A stretch of 30,038 bases of DNA from positions 1 to 30,038 of the forward strand of contig JBBILO010000009.1 in the NCBI GenBank assembly GCA_037444855.1. The letters run 5' to 3'. Below are positions 6,915-13,973 of the stretch, in pieces. The notes beneath the pieces are model-generated. The model saw only the letters and a program-made list of their open reading frames with translations. It had not been told where the DNA came from and made no database searches. Position 1 is the stretch's first letter. Every line of letters begins with the position of its first letter. Position numbers and translations under genes: made by a program. Source of the stretch: JBBILO01 sp037444855 (lineage in GTDB: Bacteria > Patescibacteriota > Microgenomatia > UBA1406 > GWC2-37-13).

Positions 6915-8060
6915 ATGAAGAAAAAAAAATTATTTGTCAAGACTATTTTTTTTGTCGGTATATTTTTAATATTATTTTTTACTTTCAATAAGATAGCTAT
7001 CAAACCTTCGTTTGATACCGAAAAAAAGAGGAATGATAAAGAAAAAATAGTGTCGCCATCGCCAACAATTGTTTTAAAAACAAAGGAAAAAATAGAGCGG
7101 TCAATTTTTATTCCTTCCTGGACATTAGCAGAAATTGATAAGGAAGAGATTAAAAAATATTGTCCATTGATTTATTTTGGCCCAAAAGAAAAAACAAATG
7201 AATTTTTAGATTTGATTAATGATCAACTTAACTGTCAAGATGCCCATTTTACTTTGAAGGTCGAGGAGATTAAAGAAAAGGAAGAATGGTTATATCAGCT
7301 AGAAGATTTAACTAATTTCTTAAAGGAGAAACAGTTTACCGGATGGGTGTTAGACTTGGAAATTTCTGGTTTGCTTTCTTCTCAATCTCAAGAAAAAATT
7401 AATCAAATGGTTGAGGTTTTTTATCAACAAGGTAAAAAAGTTAATTTTAAGTCTTACATCGCCATTTATGGTGATTTCTTTTATCGAAAACGAGGATATG
7501 ATTTACCATTTCTCGTAGAAAACAGTGATGGAATCATGGTGATGGCTTATGATTTTTCCAAAACTTACGGCCAACCTGGTCCAAACTTTCCTTTCTCTGG
7601 AAGGGAAAAATATGGCTATGATTTTCAGATGATGATTGATGATTTTCTTCACTTTGTTCCTAAAGAAAAATTAACGATAATTTTTGGGATGTATGGTTAT
7701 GATTGGCAAGTGGATGAAAAAAAAAGACCATTTACTCAAGCAAAGGCGTTAACTCTTAACCAAATCAAATCAAAATTTTTATCTTCAGGCATAGAAATTA
7801 TTGACAAAGACGCTATTCAAAAAAAGGGAAAAGAGTTTTTTTGTGCGATTGATAATTGTTTGATTGCAAGAGACCAAATGGCAAAAGAAGTAGAAATTAA
7901 TTATACAATCGCCAGCGACCAGCCTGATGAAAATGGAGTTTACCGGATTGATTACCACGTTGTTTGGTTTGAAGACGAAGAATCAGTAAACATAAAAACA
8001 GAGTATTTAAAAGAGAAAGGGATTAATAAGATTTCCTTTTGGGCGATAAGTTATTTTTAG
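6915..8060 (+). CDS. Exported GH18-like glycosidase-fold protein
   Basis: A 381-aa protein: basic start and one membrane segment (about 8-26), a short linker with SPSPT, then a TIM-barrel domain resembling glycoside hydrolase 18 in the YdhD/spore-hydrolase branch. FTGWVLDLEISG (141-152) matches the DxxDxDxE active-site strand with Asp147 and catalytic Glu149, though the first acidic residues are absent. DGIMVMAYDF and IIFGMYGYDW match the later conserved strands with the Asp-Tyr of GH18. Likely acts on N-acetyl-hexosamine polymers such as peptidoglycan outside the membrane; activity is not certain given the reduced motif. An alternative ATG 24 nt upstream exists; TATAAA at 6902-6907 favours 6915. 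Confidence 0.8.
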   Translation: MKKKKLFVKTIFFVGIFLILFFTFNKIAIKPSFDTEKKRNDKEKIVSPSPTIVLKTKEKIERSIFIPSWTLAEIDKEEIKKYCPLIYFGPKEKTNEFLDLINDQLNCQDAHFTLKVEEIKEKEEWLYQLEDLTNFLKEKQFTGWVLDLEISGLLSSQSQEKINQMVEVFYQQGKKVNFKSYIAIYGDFFYRKRGYDLPFLVENSDGIMVMAYDFSKTYGQPGPNFPFSGREKYGYDFQMMIDDFLHFVPKEKLTIIFGMYGYDWQVDEKKRPFTQAKALTLNQIKSKFLSSGIEIIDKDAIQKKGKEFFCAIDNCLIARDQMAKEVEINYTIASDQPDENGVYRIDYHVVWFEDEESVNIKTEYLKEKGINKISFWAISYF

Positions 8061-8130
8061 TTAAAACCGGTTAAAACTAGTTGGGATTAGTTAAAATCGG
8101 TTGAAATCTGTTGAAATCAGTTGAATAAAT
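8061..8130 (+). repeat. Seven-unit 10-bp tandem array (TTRAAATCNG)
   Basis: Seven consecutive 10-bp units: TTAAAACCGG, TTAAAACTAG, TTGGGATTAG, TTAAAATCGG, TTGAAATCTG, TTGAAATCAG, TTGAATAAAT. The first unit begins directly after the TAG stop of the GH18-like gene. The period is exactly 10, not a multiple of three. The same unit occurs in inverted orientation at 8501-8540. Confidence 0.88.
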
Positions 8131-8478
8131 TATTTTTTAGGTAAAAGTTTGTTGAATGAATTGATTTGTTTGCCTAAAATAATATATTTTTCTTCTAACG
8201 TCTTTGTTTCGATCTGATATACAAGATTTATAATTTTTAAAAGACTAACTACTTCGTTAGCAGAACCCGAAGCGATTTGAAGATAGTTTTTAAATTGTTT
8301 TTTAGTTCTAAAATATTCTTCTGAGATATTGGTGAGAACGGAAATAGAAGCTCTTTTTAATTGATCTCATAAAGAAAAATCTTTAAGATAGCCGATAATT
8401 TTTTTTAATTAATAAATAAATCTCTTTAACTAAATTAAGGGCTTGATTATAAATCTTTAATTCATCTATTTTTCCCAT
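8130..8478 (-). pseudogene. Decayed four-helix S23-type protein
   Basis: Reading through two lesions gives a recognisable S23/four-helix-bundle protein: MGKIDELKIYNQALNLVKEIYLL, then YLKDFSL-x-DQLKRASISVLTNISEEYFR, then NYLQIASGSANEVVSLL. The lesions are a frameshift in a run of eight A (plus-strand T8 at 8399-8406) and an in-frame TGA (8367-8369). S23 proteins were named from intervening sequences of 23S rRNA genes and are common as free-standing genes in candidate-phyla bacteria; their role is unclear. The relic is bracketed by the two inverted 10-bp arrays. Its 5' end overlaps the 3' end of the next gene by a few codons. Confidence 0.75.
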
Positions 8479-8797
8479 CAATGTTTTTTTGTTTTTTATT
8501 AACTGATTTCAACCGACTTTGACCGATTGCAACCGATTGTAAACTAAATGCATTCATCTGTTTTAATTTCCACATAAAAAGGGCTGGTTTTTTGCGAGCG
8601 TTGGAGGAAAGGACAAAACGCAGGGCTTCTTCTAAAACCGGTCTTGTGATCTGTTTTGCGAGTTTAATATAGAGGGATCGATGGCGATAATCACCGAGTT
8701 TTTCTGCGAGATAAATGCCAAATGATTGAAACTCACGGGAGATATATTTGTCCTTTAGCGGATTAAAGCTTTTTAAAATATCTGAAATTTTTTGCAT
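8462..8797 (-). CDS. Small unknown protein with repeat-derived C-terminus
   Basis: A 111-aa basic, probably helical protein starting MQKISDILKSFNPLKDKY; no family recognised. Residues 1-85 (through ALFMWKLKQM) look like a natural domain with alternating charged and hydrophobic positions. The C-terminal part (QSVAIGQSRLKSVNKKQ) is encoded by the inverted 10-bp repeat array at 8501-8540, so the original 3' end was probably replaced or extended by the array. It lies 23 nt downstream of the stop of the tail-anchored protein gene on the same strand and may be co-transcribed with it. Confidence 0.6.
   Translation of the reverse strand: MQKISDILKSFNPLKDKYISREFQSFGIYLAEKLGDYRHRSLYIKLAKQITRPVLEEALRFVLSSNARKKPALFMWKLKQMNAFSLQSVAIGQSRLKSVNKKQKNIDGKNR
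8501..8540 (-). repeat. Inverted copy of the 10-bp array
   Basis: Four 10-bp units on the plus strand, AACTGATTTC, AACCGACTTT, GACCGATTGC, AACCGATTGT: the reverse complement of the TTGAAATCGG unit at 8061-8130. A fifth, weaker unit follows to 8550. The two arrays point toward each other across the S23 relic. Confidence 0.85.
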
Positions 8798-8820
8798 ACC
8801 CTTATTTTATCATCAACCCA

Positions 8821-9993
8821 TTATCCCTTGATGATCCCGTCACTTTTTGAAGCTTGAAGAATCATTAAGAGCAAAAGAAGAGCGGCAATTCCCCCGATCA
8901 TTGGGCCTTTTTCCTTGAGCCAAGTGGCGGCTTTTCGAACCGTTTCTTTTTTTTGTTTTGTTTCTTCATTGTCATCAGGCTTGTCTTCTAAAATTTTTTC
9001 AAGTGAATCAATATTGCCGGTTTCTAAAAGCTTATTTATCTCGTCTATTTCTTGAGGTGTTAAACTGCCATCATTCATTTTTTTTGCTAATTCACTAATT
9101 TGATTTTTTAATTTTTCATCAAAAAGATTGATGTTTTCTTGAAGTTTTTGTTTTGCTGTGATTAATTTTCTTCTTTCTTCTTCAGGAAGGGATTGATCTT
9201 GAATCTGAGAGTCTATCTTTTCAATTTCTTGTTTTAGTAAATTAATTATTTTTTCTCTTTCTGTTTGTTTTTCTGGATGAGTGGCAAGAACGGTGCTTAA
9301 CACATCGGCAAAATTATCCGGATTAACAATCGTTTTTTCCTTAATCTGCTCGATTAAATTATTTAGAGTTTCATTGAATTGTTTATGTTTCTCAGTTAAT
9401 TCTTGACCTTCTTGGGGTTGAATTTTTTGATTTTCTAGAAATTTTCTTAGTGACGAGCCTTTAATGCAACCGGTCTCTGATGATTGTTCAAGGATTTGAG
9501 ATTGGGCTTCTAAAATTTGACTAGCTGGAATTTCGATGGGTGTATTGCTTCCTTTAATTTTACAGGTAAAAACAGCATTTTCTCCTTTACCGGTTACTCT
9601 TCGAATTTCTTTCACTTCTGTGATTTGGTCAGCAAAGGTGATTTTTAGAGGCGATTCTCCTTCTATTTCAATTATTGCTTCATATCCGGGTTTATCAGGA
9701 TCAGGATGTGGGGGAAGTTTACCGTTTTCTTGACACCACTTAAATAAAGCTAAGGTTAATAGTTCTCTTTGACCTGGTTGTAACCCCTTGATACGATCTG
9801 GGATTATTGGCTCATCTTCTCGAAAGAATTTTTGTTGTAAATGACTAGGTAAGTCTGCAAAATTAAATCTTGAAGGAATAGGTACCGCCTCTGTTTTTAA
9901 TGTTATCCCTTCTTCCGATCCTGGACGATTTTCTGCTTCGAGCTTTGATTGTGGTGGGACTACTGATGTTAATTCTGCTCCTGGCTCTCCCAT
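8821..9993 (-). CDS. Tail-anchored coiled-coil protein, unknown function
   Basis: A 390-aa protein with three visible parts: a Pro/Glu-rich N-terminus (1-75); a middle domain (about 75-175) with short beta-like segments (AIIEIEGESPLKITFADQ); a long charged helical region (about 195-345, repeated E/K/L/I heptads such as INLLKQEIEKIDSQIQ); and a single C-terminal membrane helix (GGIAALLLLLMIL, about 370-382) followed by a short basic tail. This suggests a cytoplasmic protein anchored by its C-terminus. It is divergent from the 710-aa coiled-coil gene, and the two may act together. Promoter TTGATT-N17-TAAGAT lies 6 nt before the ATG. No known family recognised. Confidence 0.78.
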   Translation of the reverse strand: MGEPGAELTSVVPPQSKLEAENRPGSEEGITLKTEAVPIPSRFNFADLPSHLQQKFFREDEPIIPDRIKGLQPGQRELLTLALFKWCQENGKLPPHPDPDKPGYEAIIEIEGESPLKITFADQITEVKEIRRVTGKGENAVFTCKIKGSNTPIEIPASQILEAQSQILEQSSETGCIKGSSLRKFLENQKIQPQEGQELTEKHKQFNETLNNLIEQIKEKTIVNPDNFADVLSTVLATHPEKQTEREKIINLLKQEIEKIDSQIQDQSLPEEERRKLITAKQKLQENINLFDEKLKNQISELAKKMNDGSLTPQEIDEINKLLETGNIDSLEKILEDKPDDNEETKQKKETVRKAATWLKEKGPMIGGIAALLLLLMILQASKSDGIIKG

Positions 9994-9999
9994 ATTCTA

Positions 10000-10028
10000 A
10001 TCTTAATTGACAAAACAAAGAAAATCAA
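10000..10028 (-). promoter_or_regulatory. Leaderless promoter of the tail-anchored protein gene
   Basis: On the minus strand, TTGATT (10023-10028), spacer 17, TAAGAT (10000-10005), then 6 nt to the ATG at 9993. A TTGACA on the plus strand (10007-10012) overlaps it and could be the -35 box of the divergent gene at 10045, whose -10 box (AATAAT, 10030-10035) is weaker. Confidence 0.6.
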
Positions 10029-10044
10029 TAATAATAAATTTAAT

Positions 10045-12177
10045 ATGTCAGCGAAAACAGGCGAAGCAGTTCCAAAAGGAGAATTGATAAACAAAAATGG
10101 AGAAATTAAGACAGACACAACATCAGATAAAACTAATAAAACTTCCTATCCTGAAATTCAATGGAGGAGAGTTTTGTTGGACACAGGCCAAGCGGAAAGA
10201 GTTCGTCAACGGGGTGAGACAGAAGCTAAAGTTTCTGAGCGCGCTTGGCAGTTAACAGAAAAAGGTTTGATTGAAGCCGCCTTAATTTATGGAAAAGCGT
10301 TAGATACTAACGGCAACATAGACACAGACAAAGCAGGAATACTAAGTAATTTTGCCGAAGTCCTTAAGATAGTTAATCCTCAACTTGACTTTCAAAACGA
10401 AGCTCAAATTCAAGAAGCAGTGAAACAATTGATGGAAAAATATCCTCATCAAGCAGCCGCTTTAGGATTAATCTATCATCAGGAAAAATTAAAAGCGATT
10501 CAAGTTGCTTATAACATAACGGTAAATAAAATTGAAGAACTGGTGCCAGCAACTCTACCAACCCGGGCAGTTAAACAAGGAGAACTGATTGTTAATCCTG
10601 ATGGAACTATTAGTTTAGTCGATAGAACTATTACTTATGAAGAATTTATCAAAACTCCTGAAGGACAAAAAAGAAGAAAGTTAGCCGGCGTTATTCCCTG
10701 GTTTGGGAAAGAACCAATAACTCAAGAAGAATTCCAAGAGATGTTTTATGGAAAACCTGGGAAAGAGGGAAGAGCTCGATTGGTAATATCAAAAATAGAT
10801 AATCCTACTTACGATCAACAAAAAGAATCTTTTCAACAACATCTTCTTGAACTATTAGATCTTAGTGATTTAGATCCGAGCAAAAGCGAAGATTTTGTTT
10901 ATCTTTTTCAAAATATTCAGTCAAGTTTATTATTAAAGAATGAGATCGAAAAGGTATTGGGAAAATCCCCAGAACAACTTGCTCAAATTTTACAGCTTGA
11001 TTTACCAGAAATTGGTAGTTTAACAGCTGAGAGTATTAAAGGCAAAATTGAGCAACAAATAAATAAAGAACAACAAAAAATAGCCGAAGAAACAAGAAAA
11101 AAACTTGAGGAAAGCCGACAATCGCAAACAGAAAAAGCGATTCGGGCAAGACTGAGTGAGAGACAAATAAAATTAGAAGAAGAATTAGAAGAAGCGAGAA
11201 AAAGAGAGAAACAAAAAGGAGAAGGAGGAGAAAAAAGGGGGGAAGTTATCTCTCAGTCAGCAATTTCTAACGAGGTTTTAAGAGTTTTAAATGGATTAGG
11301 ATTTAAGGGAGAGATAAAAGATCTTTTAAGATTGGTAAATCTACCTTTTTCAGAACGAGAAGGGAGTAATCTTCGAGCCTTAGGCGCTTTAGAGCTAGAA
11401 AAAGCTCAAATTGAAGCTGAGCTTCAAGCAAGAAGGCCTGATGTTGAACAATTAGATGCAATAAGAAAAGAAATTTTGAAATTAAGGATATTGCAAAGAC
11501 AAAAGATTACCCAAAGAACGAAAGAAGGAGGGCCAGCTTCACAAATTCAAACAAAAATACAGGCTTTAGAGGAAGAAATAAAAACCAATGATAATTTGAA
11601 GGATTTACCAGACAAACAAAAAAGATTAGTCGAATTATCGAGTGAAATAGTCCGTTATCGAGGATATTTATCGGAGAAAGTAGAGATTAATGGAGAAGAA
11701 AAAACCGTTGAAGAGTGGTTAAAAGAGTATGCAAGGTTAAATAAAACTGGAACAGTACAAGGAAACCATCAAGAAGGAAATGGAAGTATTGAAAATTTAG
11801 AAACTGATTTAAGCACAGTAAAGGTTTTATTGTCTTGGTATGATCCAAAAGAACAAACTGCAAGAAAGGAAAGAATTGTTAATTTTAAAGAAACTCCAGC
11901 AATTGCTTTAGATTATTTGGAAGGAATTAACCCTGAGTTAGCGAATGTGGTAAAACAGATTGCCCAAAGCAATCAAACAAAATTTCTAAGAATTTTGACA
12001 GTTTGTTTTAGCCAAAACTTAATTGTTCCAGAAACTCAAGAAGAGGTAGAAAGAGCAAAAGATTTGGCAAGATTTTTAAACCAATATGTCAATGGTTTAT
12101 CAACTGTTATCGACCCTGGCAAATTTGAAAATAAAATTGATCACATTAGGAGACAATTTTTGGCAAAAAATATTTAA
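10045..12177 (+). CDS. Large cytoplasmic coiled-coil protein, unknown function
   Basis: A 710-aa protein with no signal peptide or membrane segment. Residues 1-330 look globular and include ITYEEFIKTPEGQKRRKLAG and a WFGKEPITQEEFQEMFYG stretch. Residues about 335-400 are a strongly charged coiled coil (QQKIAEETRKKLEESR, then KLEEELEEARKREKQK). A second helical part follows (about 425-560), and the C-terminal 100 residues look globular again. I recognise no family. It starts 51 nt from the divergent tail-anchored protein, which also has a long helical region, so a shared structural complex is a reasonable guess. The next gene (115 aa) follows after 32 nt and is probably in the same transcript. 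Confidence 0.75.
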   Translation: MSAKTGEAVPKGELINKNGEIKTDTTSDKTNKTSYPEIQWRRVLLDTGQAERVRQRGETEAKVSERAWQLTEKGLIEAALIYGKALDTNGNIDTDKAGILSNFAEVLKIVNPQLDFQNEAQIQEAVKQLMEKYPHQAAALGLIYHQEKLKAIQVAYNITVNKIEELVPATLPTRAVKQGELIVNPDGTISLVDRTITYEEFIKTPEGQKRRKLAGVIPWFGKEPITQEEFQEMFYGKPGKEGRARLVISKIDNPTYDQQKESFQQHLLELLDLSDLDPSKSEDFVYLFQNIQSSLLLKNEIEKVLGKSPEQLAQILQLDLPEIGSLTAESIKGKIEQQINKEQQKIAEETRKKLEESRQSQTEKAIRARLSERQIKLEEELEEARKREKQKGEGGEKRGEVISQSAISNEVLRVLNGLGFKGEIKDLLRLVNLPFSEREGSNLRALGALELEKAQIEAELQARRPDVEQLDAIRKEILKLRILQRQKITQRTKEGGPASQIQTKIQALEEEIKTNDNLKDLPDKQKRLVELSSEIVRYRGYLSEKVEINGEEKTVEEWLKEYARLNKTGTVQGNHQEGNGSIENLETDLSTVKVLLSWYDPKEQTARKERIVNFKETPAIALDYLEGINPELANVVKQIAQSNQTKFLRILTVCFSQNLIVPETQEEVERAKDLARFLNQYVNGLSTVIDPGKFENKIDHIRRQFLAKNI

Positions 12178-12209
12178 CCGTTAATTTTTAAACATTTAAT
12201 TAAAAATTT

Positions 12210-12557
12210 ATGACGAACCAACATCTTATTTTTCAACTAGGAAAAATGATTGGAATGAACAAAGATTATCTGGATAAACTTTATCAGGAATACCAAAACG
12301 CAAGCGAAGATCGCCGATATCAGATAATGGAGATTTTATGGAAAGGGTTTTTTAAACTTTTGGATGATATTACTGAATTAAAATTTCAACAATTTATTTA
12401 CGAAGCGGCACTTGGGAAAAGAAAGTTAACCAATGATTTATATCAACAAGCACGTCAAGAAGCTAAAGAATATCTATTCAAAACTTTGACCGGCGAAATC
12501 GAGGATGAGAAAAAAATAGAAGAGATAAGGAAAAAAATATATTCTCTCATCAATTGA
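12210..12557 (+). CDS. Small helical protein, unknown function
   Basis: A 115-aa, soluble, mostly helical protein starting MTNQHLIFQLGKMIGMNKDYL. It contains SEDRRYQIMEILWKGFFKLLDDI and ends in an acidic/basic helix. No family recognised. It lies 32 nt after the 710-aa coiled-coil gene without a promoter or Shine-Dalgarno site between them, so it is probably its operon partner. Confidence 0.65.
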   Translation: MTNQHLIFQLGKMIGMNKDYLDKLYQEYQNASEDRRYQIMEILWKGFFKLLDDITELKFQQFIYEAALGKRKLTNDLYQQARQEAKEYLFKTLTGEIEDEKKIEEIRKKIYSLIN

Positions 12558-12656
12558 AATTAATTACAACAACTCTTTTTCATTAAATAAATATTTTTAT
12601 AATTTACAATTTATTTCTTTATAACAACCTAAACCCTATTTTCTATATGCAACATC

Positions 12657-12686
12657 TTGACAACGATCGTATAAAAAATGTATCAT
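12657..12686 (+). promoter_or_regulatory. Promoter with CGATCG operator candidate
   Basis: TTGACA (12657-12662), spacer 18, TATCAT (12681-12686), then 6 nt to the ATG at 12693. The palindrome ACGATCGT (12663-12670) lies inside the spacer directly after the -35 box, an ideal place for repression. The gene it controls is a PaaX-like regulator, so autoregulation is plausible. Confidence 0.65.
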
Positions 12687-12692
12687 AAAATT

Positions 12693-13301
12693 ATGACAAA
12701 AAGGAGAAAATATTTATTGAAATACGGAGAACTACCAAAGATGATTTTGTCTCATTTAGGAAAAACTTTAATTGATATTTATAATGAGGGAGAGAAAAGA
12801 ACCGGTTATCGATTAGAAAAATTAGTTGATCTCGGCGTTGATTTTTTAAAAGCAATCACTTCAGAGGATAAAAAGTCAAGAAGGAGACGGATTAGAAATG
12901 TAATTAGGCGATTGGAAAAAAGAGAGATTATCGATTTAAAAGAAGAAAACGGTCAAGTTTATGTTTACCTTAAAGATAAGAATCATTCCCAGGTTGTTCA
13001 ATACTCCATTAAAGCGCTCTTAGATTTCAAGCGGAAAAAGAAAAAATGGGATGGACGATGGTTTGTCGTCTTTTTTGATGTGCCAGAGGATCAAAGAAAC
13101 AAACGCGATTACCTTCGAAAATTTTTAAAGCGACTCGGTTTTTTTCCTTATCAAAAAAGTGTTTATATCTTTCCCTATGAGTGCGAAAAAGAGGTAGCTT
13201 TAATTAAAAAAATTACCGAATCAGGAAAATACTTAAAATACATTATTGCTGAAAAAATTGAAGAAGAAGAAAATATTAAAACCTTTTTTAAAATTCAATA
13301 G
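12693..13301 (+). CDS. PaaX-like regulator with Cas2-like domain
   Basis: A 202-aa protein. The N-terminal part (about 1-95) looks like a winged helix (KSRRRRIRNVIRRLEKREIIDL). The C-terminal part is a ferredoxin-like Cas2-type domain as found in PaaX: KKWDGRWFVVFFDVPEDQR (about 113-131), LRKFLKRLGFFPYQKSVYIFP, then KEVALIKKITE. PaaX proteins are transcriptional repressors; there is no CRISPR array or cas1 here, so a Cas2 role is unlikely. The start was placed at the ATG 6 nt after a good -10 box rather than 15 nt earlier, inside the promoter. A CGATCG palindrome in the promoter, and others near the broken paralogue at 19008, suggest its binding site. Confidence 0.82.
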   Translation: MTKRRKYLLKYGELPKMILSHLGKTLIDIYNEGEKRTGYRLEKLVDLGVDFLKAITSEDKKSRRRRIRNVIRRLEKREIIDLKEENGQVYVYLKDKNHSQVVQYSIKALLDFKRKKKKWDGRWFVVFFDVPEDQRNKRDYLRKFLKRLGFFPYQKSVYIFPYECEKEVALIKKITESGKYLKYIIAEKIEEEENIKTFFKIQ

Positions 13302-13694
13302 TCATCTGTTAAAATAAAACTTAAAACGGATTTTCTTCTAAGACTTTCATTTTTTATTTTTTTTAAAATTAATTCTTTAAGAAATAAAACATTTTATTAC
13401 AAAAGCCTAAAGTTCTAATTAATAATCAAAAATTTTTGTAACATTTTAAGCACGATCGTTGCTTAAATGTTCCTTAAATAATTTTAGATAAATTAGGTTA
13501 TTGGCTTACTAAAAAAATTTTATAAACTTTCGTTAAATCTCTTTTTTTTATAATTTTTTAAGATTTCACTCAATATTAGATAATCTAAAAAGGAAGTCTA
13601 GTACCAAGAAAGAGAACTTACAGAAATAAAAGAATGGAACAAATCTATTTTTATTTTCCTGTTTTATTTTCCTGTTAAAAATTTTAAATCTTTG
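13302..13694. promoter_or_regulatory. 393-nt AT-rich gap with large CGATCG palindrome
   Basis: No gene is seen. The main feature is a near-perfect 32-nt palindrome at 13440-13471 centred on ACGATCGT (13452-13459): arms AACATTTTAAGC and GCTTAAATGTT match with one-base bulges. It could be an extended operator or a cruciform/terminator-type hairpin. A 13-nt direct repeat TTTATTTTCCTGT occurs twice near 13650-13675. Confidence 0.5.
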
Positions 13695-13931
13695 TTAAAC
13701 ATTTTCTGTTGCCTGAATCCCAAGCAGTCTAAGAACCACCTCTTTACGATATCTTCTATCACCTCGAGAGTTGATTCTAATAGCCGGTAGCTTTCCAGAT
13801 TTCCCCCAGCGTTTAATCGTTAGCGGGGAAACACGAAGAAGAGAAGCTACTTCTTTGATTGTTAGAAGGTCAGGAAGATCAGAAAGAGAAATTTTTGTTG
13901 ATAGTTTATTTTTTAAATCAAAGGTTGACAT
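13695..13931 (-). CDS. Excisionase/MerR-type helix-turn-helix protein
   Basis: A 78-aa DNA-binding protein with a HTH_17-type domain: LLTIKEVASLLRVSPLTIKRW (about 22-42), then GKLPAIRINSRGDRRYRKEVV, the wing with basic residues. Such proteins serve as excisionases or small regulators. It is divergent from an exported-protein operon, 35 nt apart, and both use one symmetric promoter, so it probably controls that operon and itself (inference). It is not next to an integrase, which makes an excisionase role less likely. Confidence 0.85.
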   Translation of the reverse strand: MSTFDLKNKLSTKISLSDLPDLLTIKEVASLLRVSPLTIKRWGKSGKLPAIRINSRGDRRYRKEVVLRLLGIQATENV

Positions 13932-13973
13932 AATATATAAAAGTATTATAATAAAATTATAATCTTATGTCAA
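13925..13973. promoter_or_regulatory. Symmetric bidirectional promoter with a shared -10 box
   Basis: Plus strand: TTGACA (13925-13930), spacer 16, TATAAT (13947-13952). Minus strand: TTGACA (13968-13973), spacer 17, TATAAT (13945-13950). The two -10 boxes are the two strands of one palindrome, ATTATAAT (13945-13952). Each -35 box overlaps the first codons (ATGTCA) of the opposite gene. All four boxes match consensus perfectly. Both transcripts would have leaders of only several nt. Confidence 0.8.

Noticed and set aside
6891..7003. Longer starts for the divergent glutaredoxin-like and GH18-like genes, which would overlap
   Set aside because: The extensions are low-complexity Phe/Ile/Lys/Asn readings of an AT-rich intergenic region and lie outside the folds; the ATGs at 6901 and 6915 fit better.
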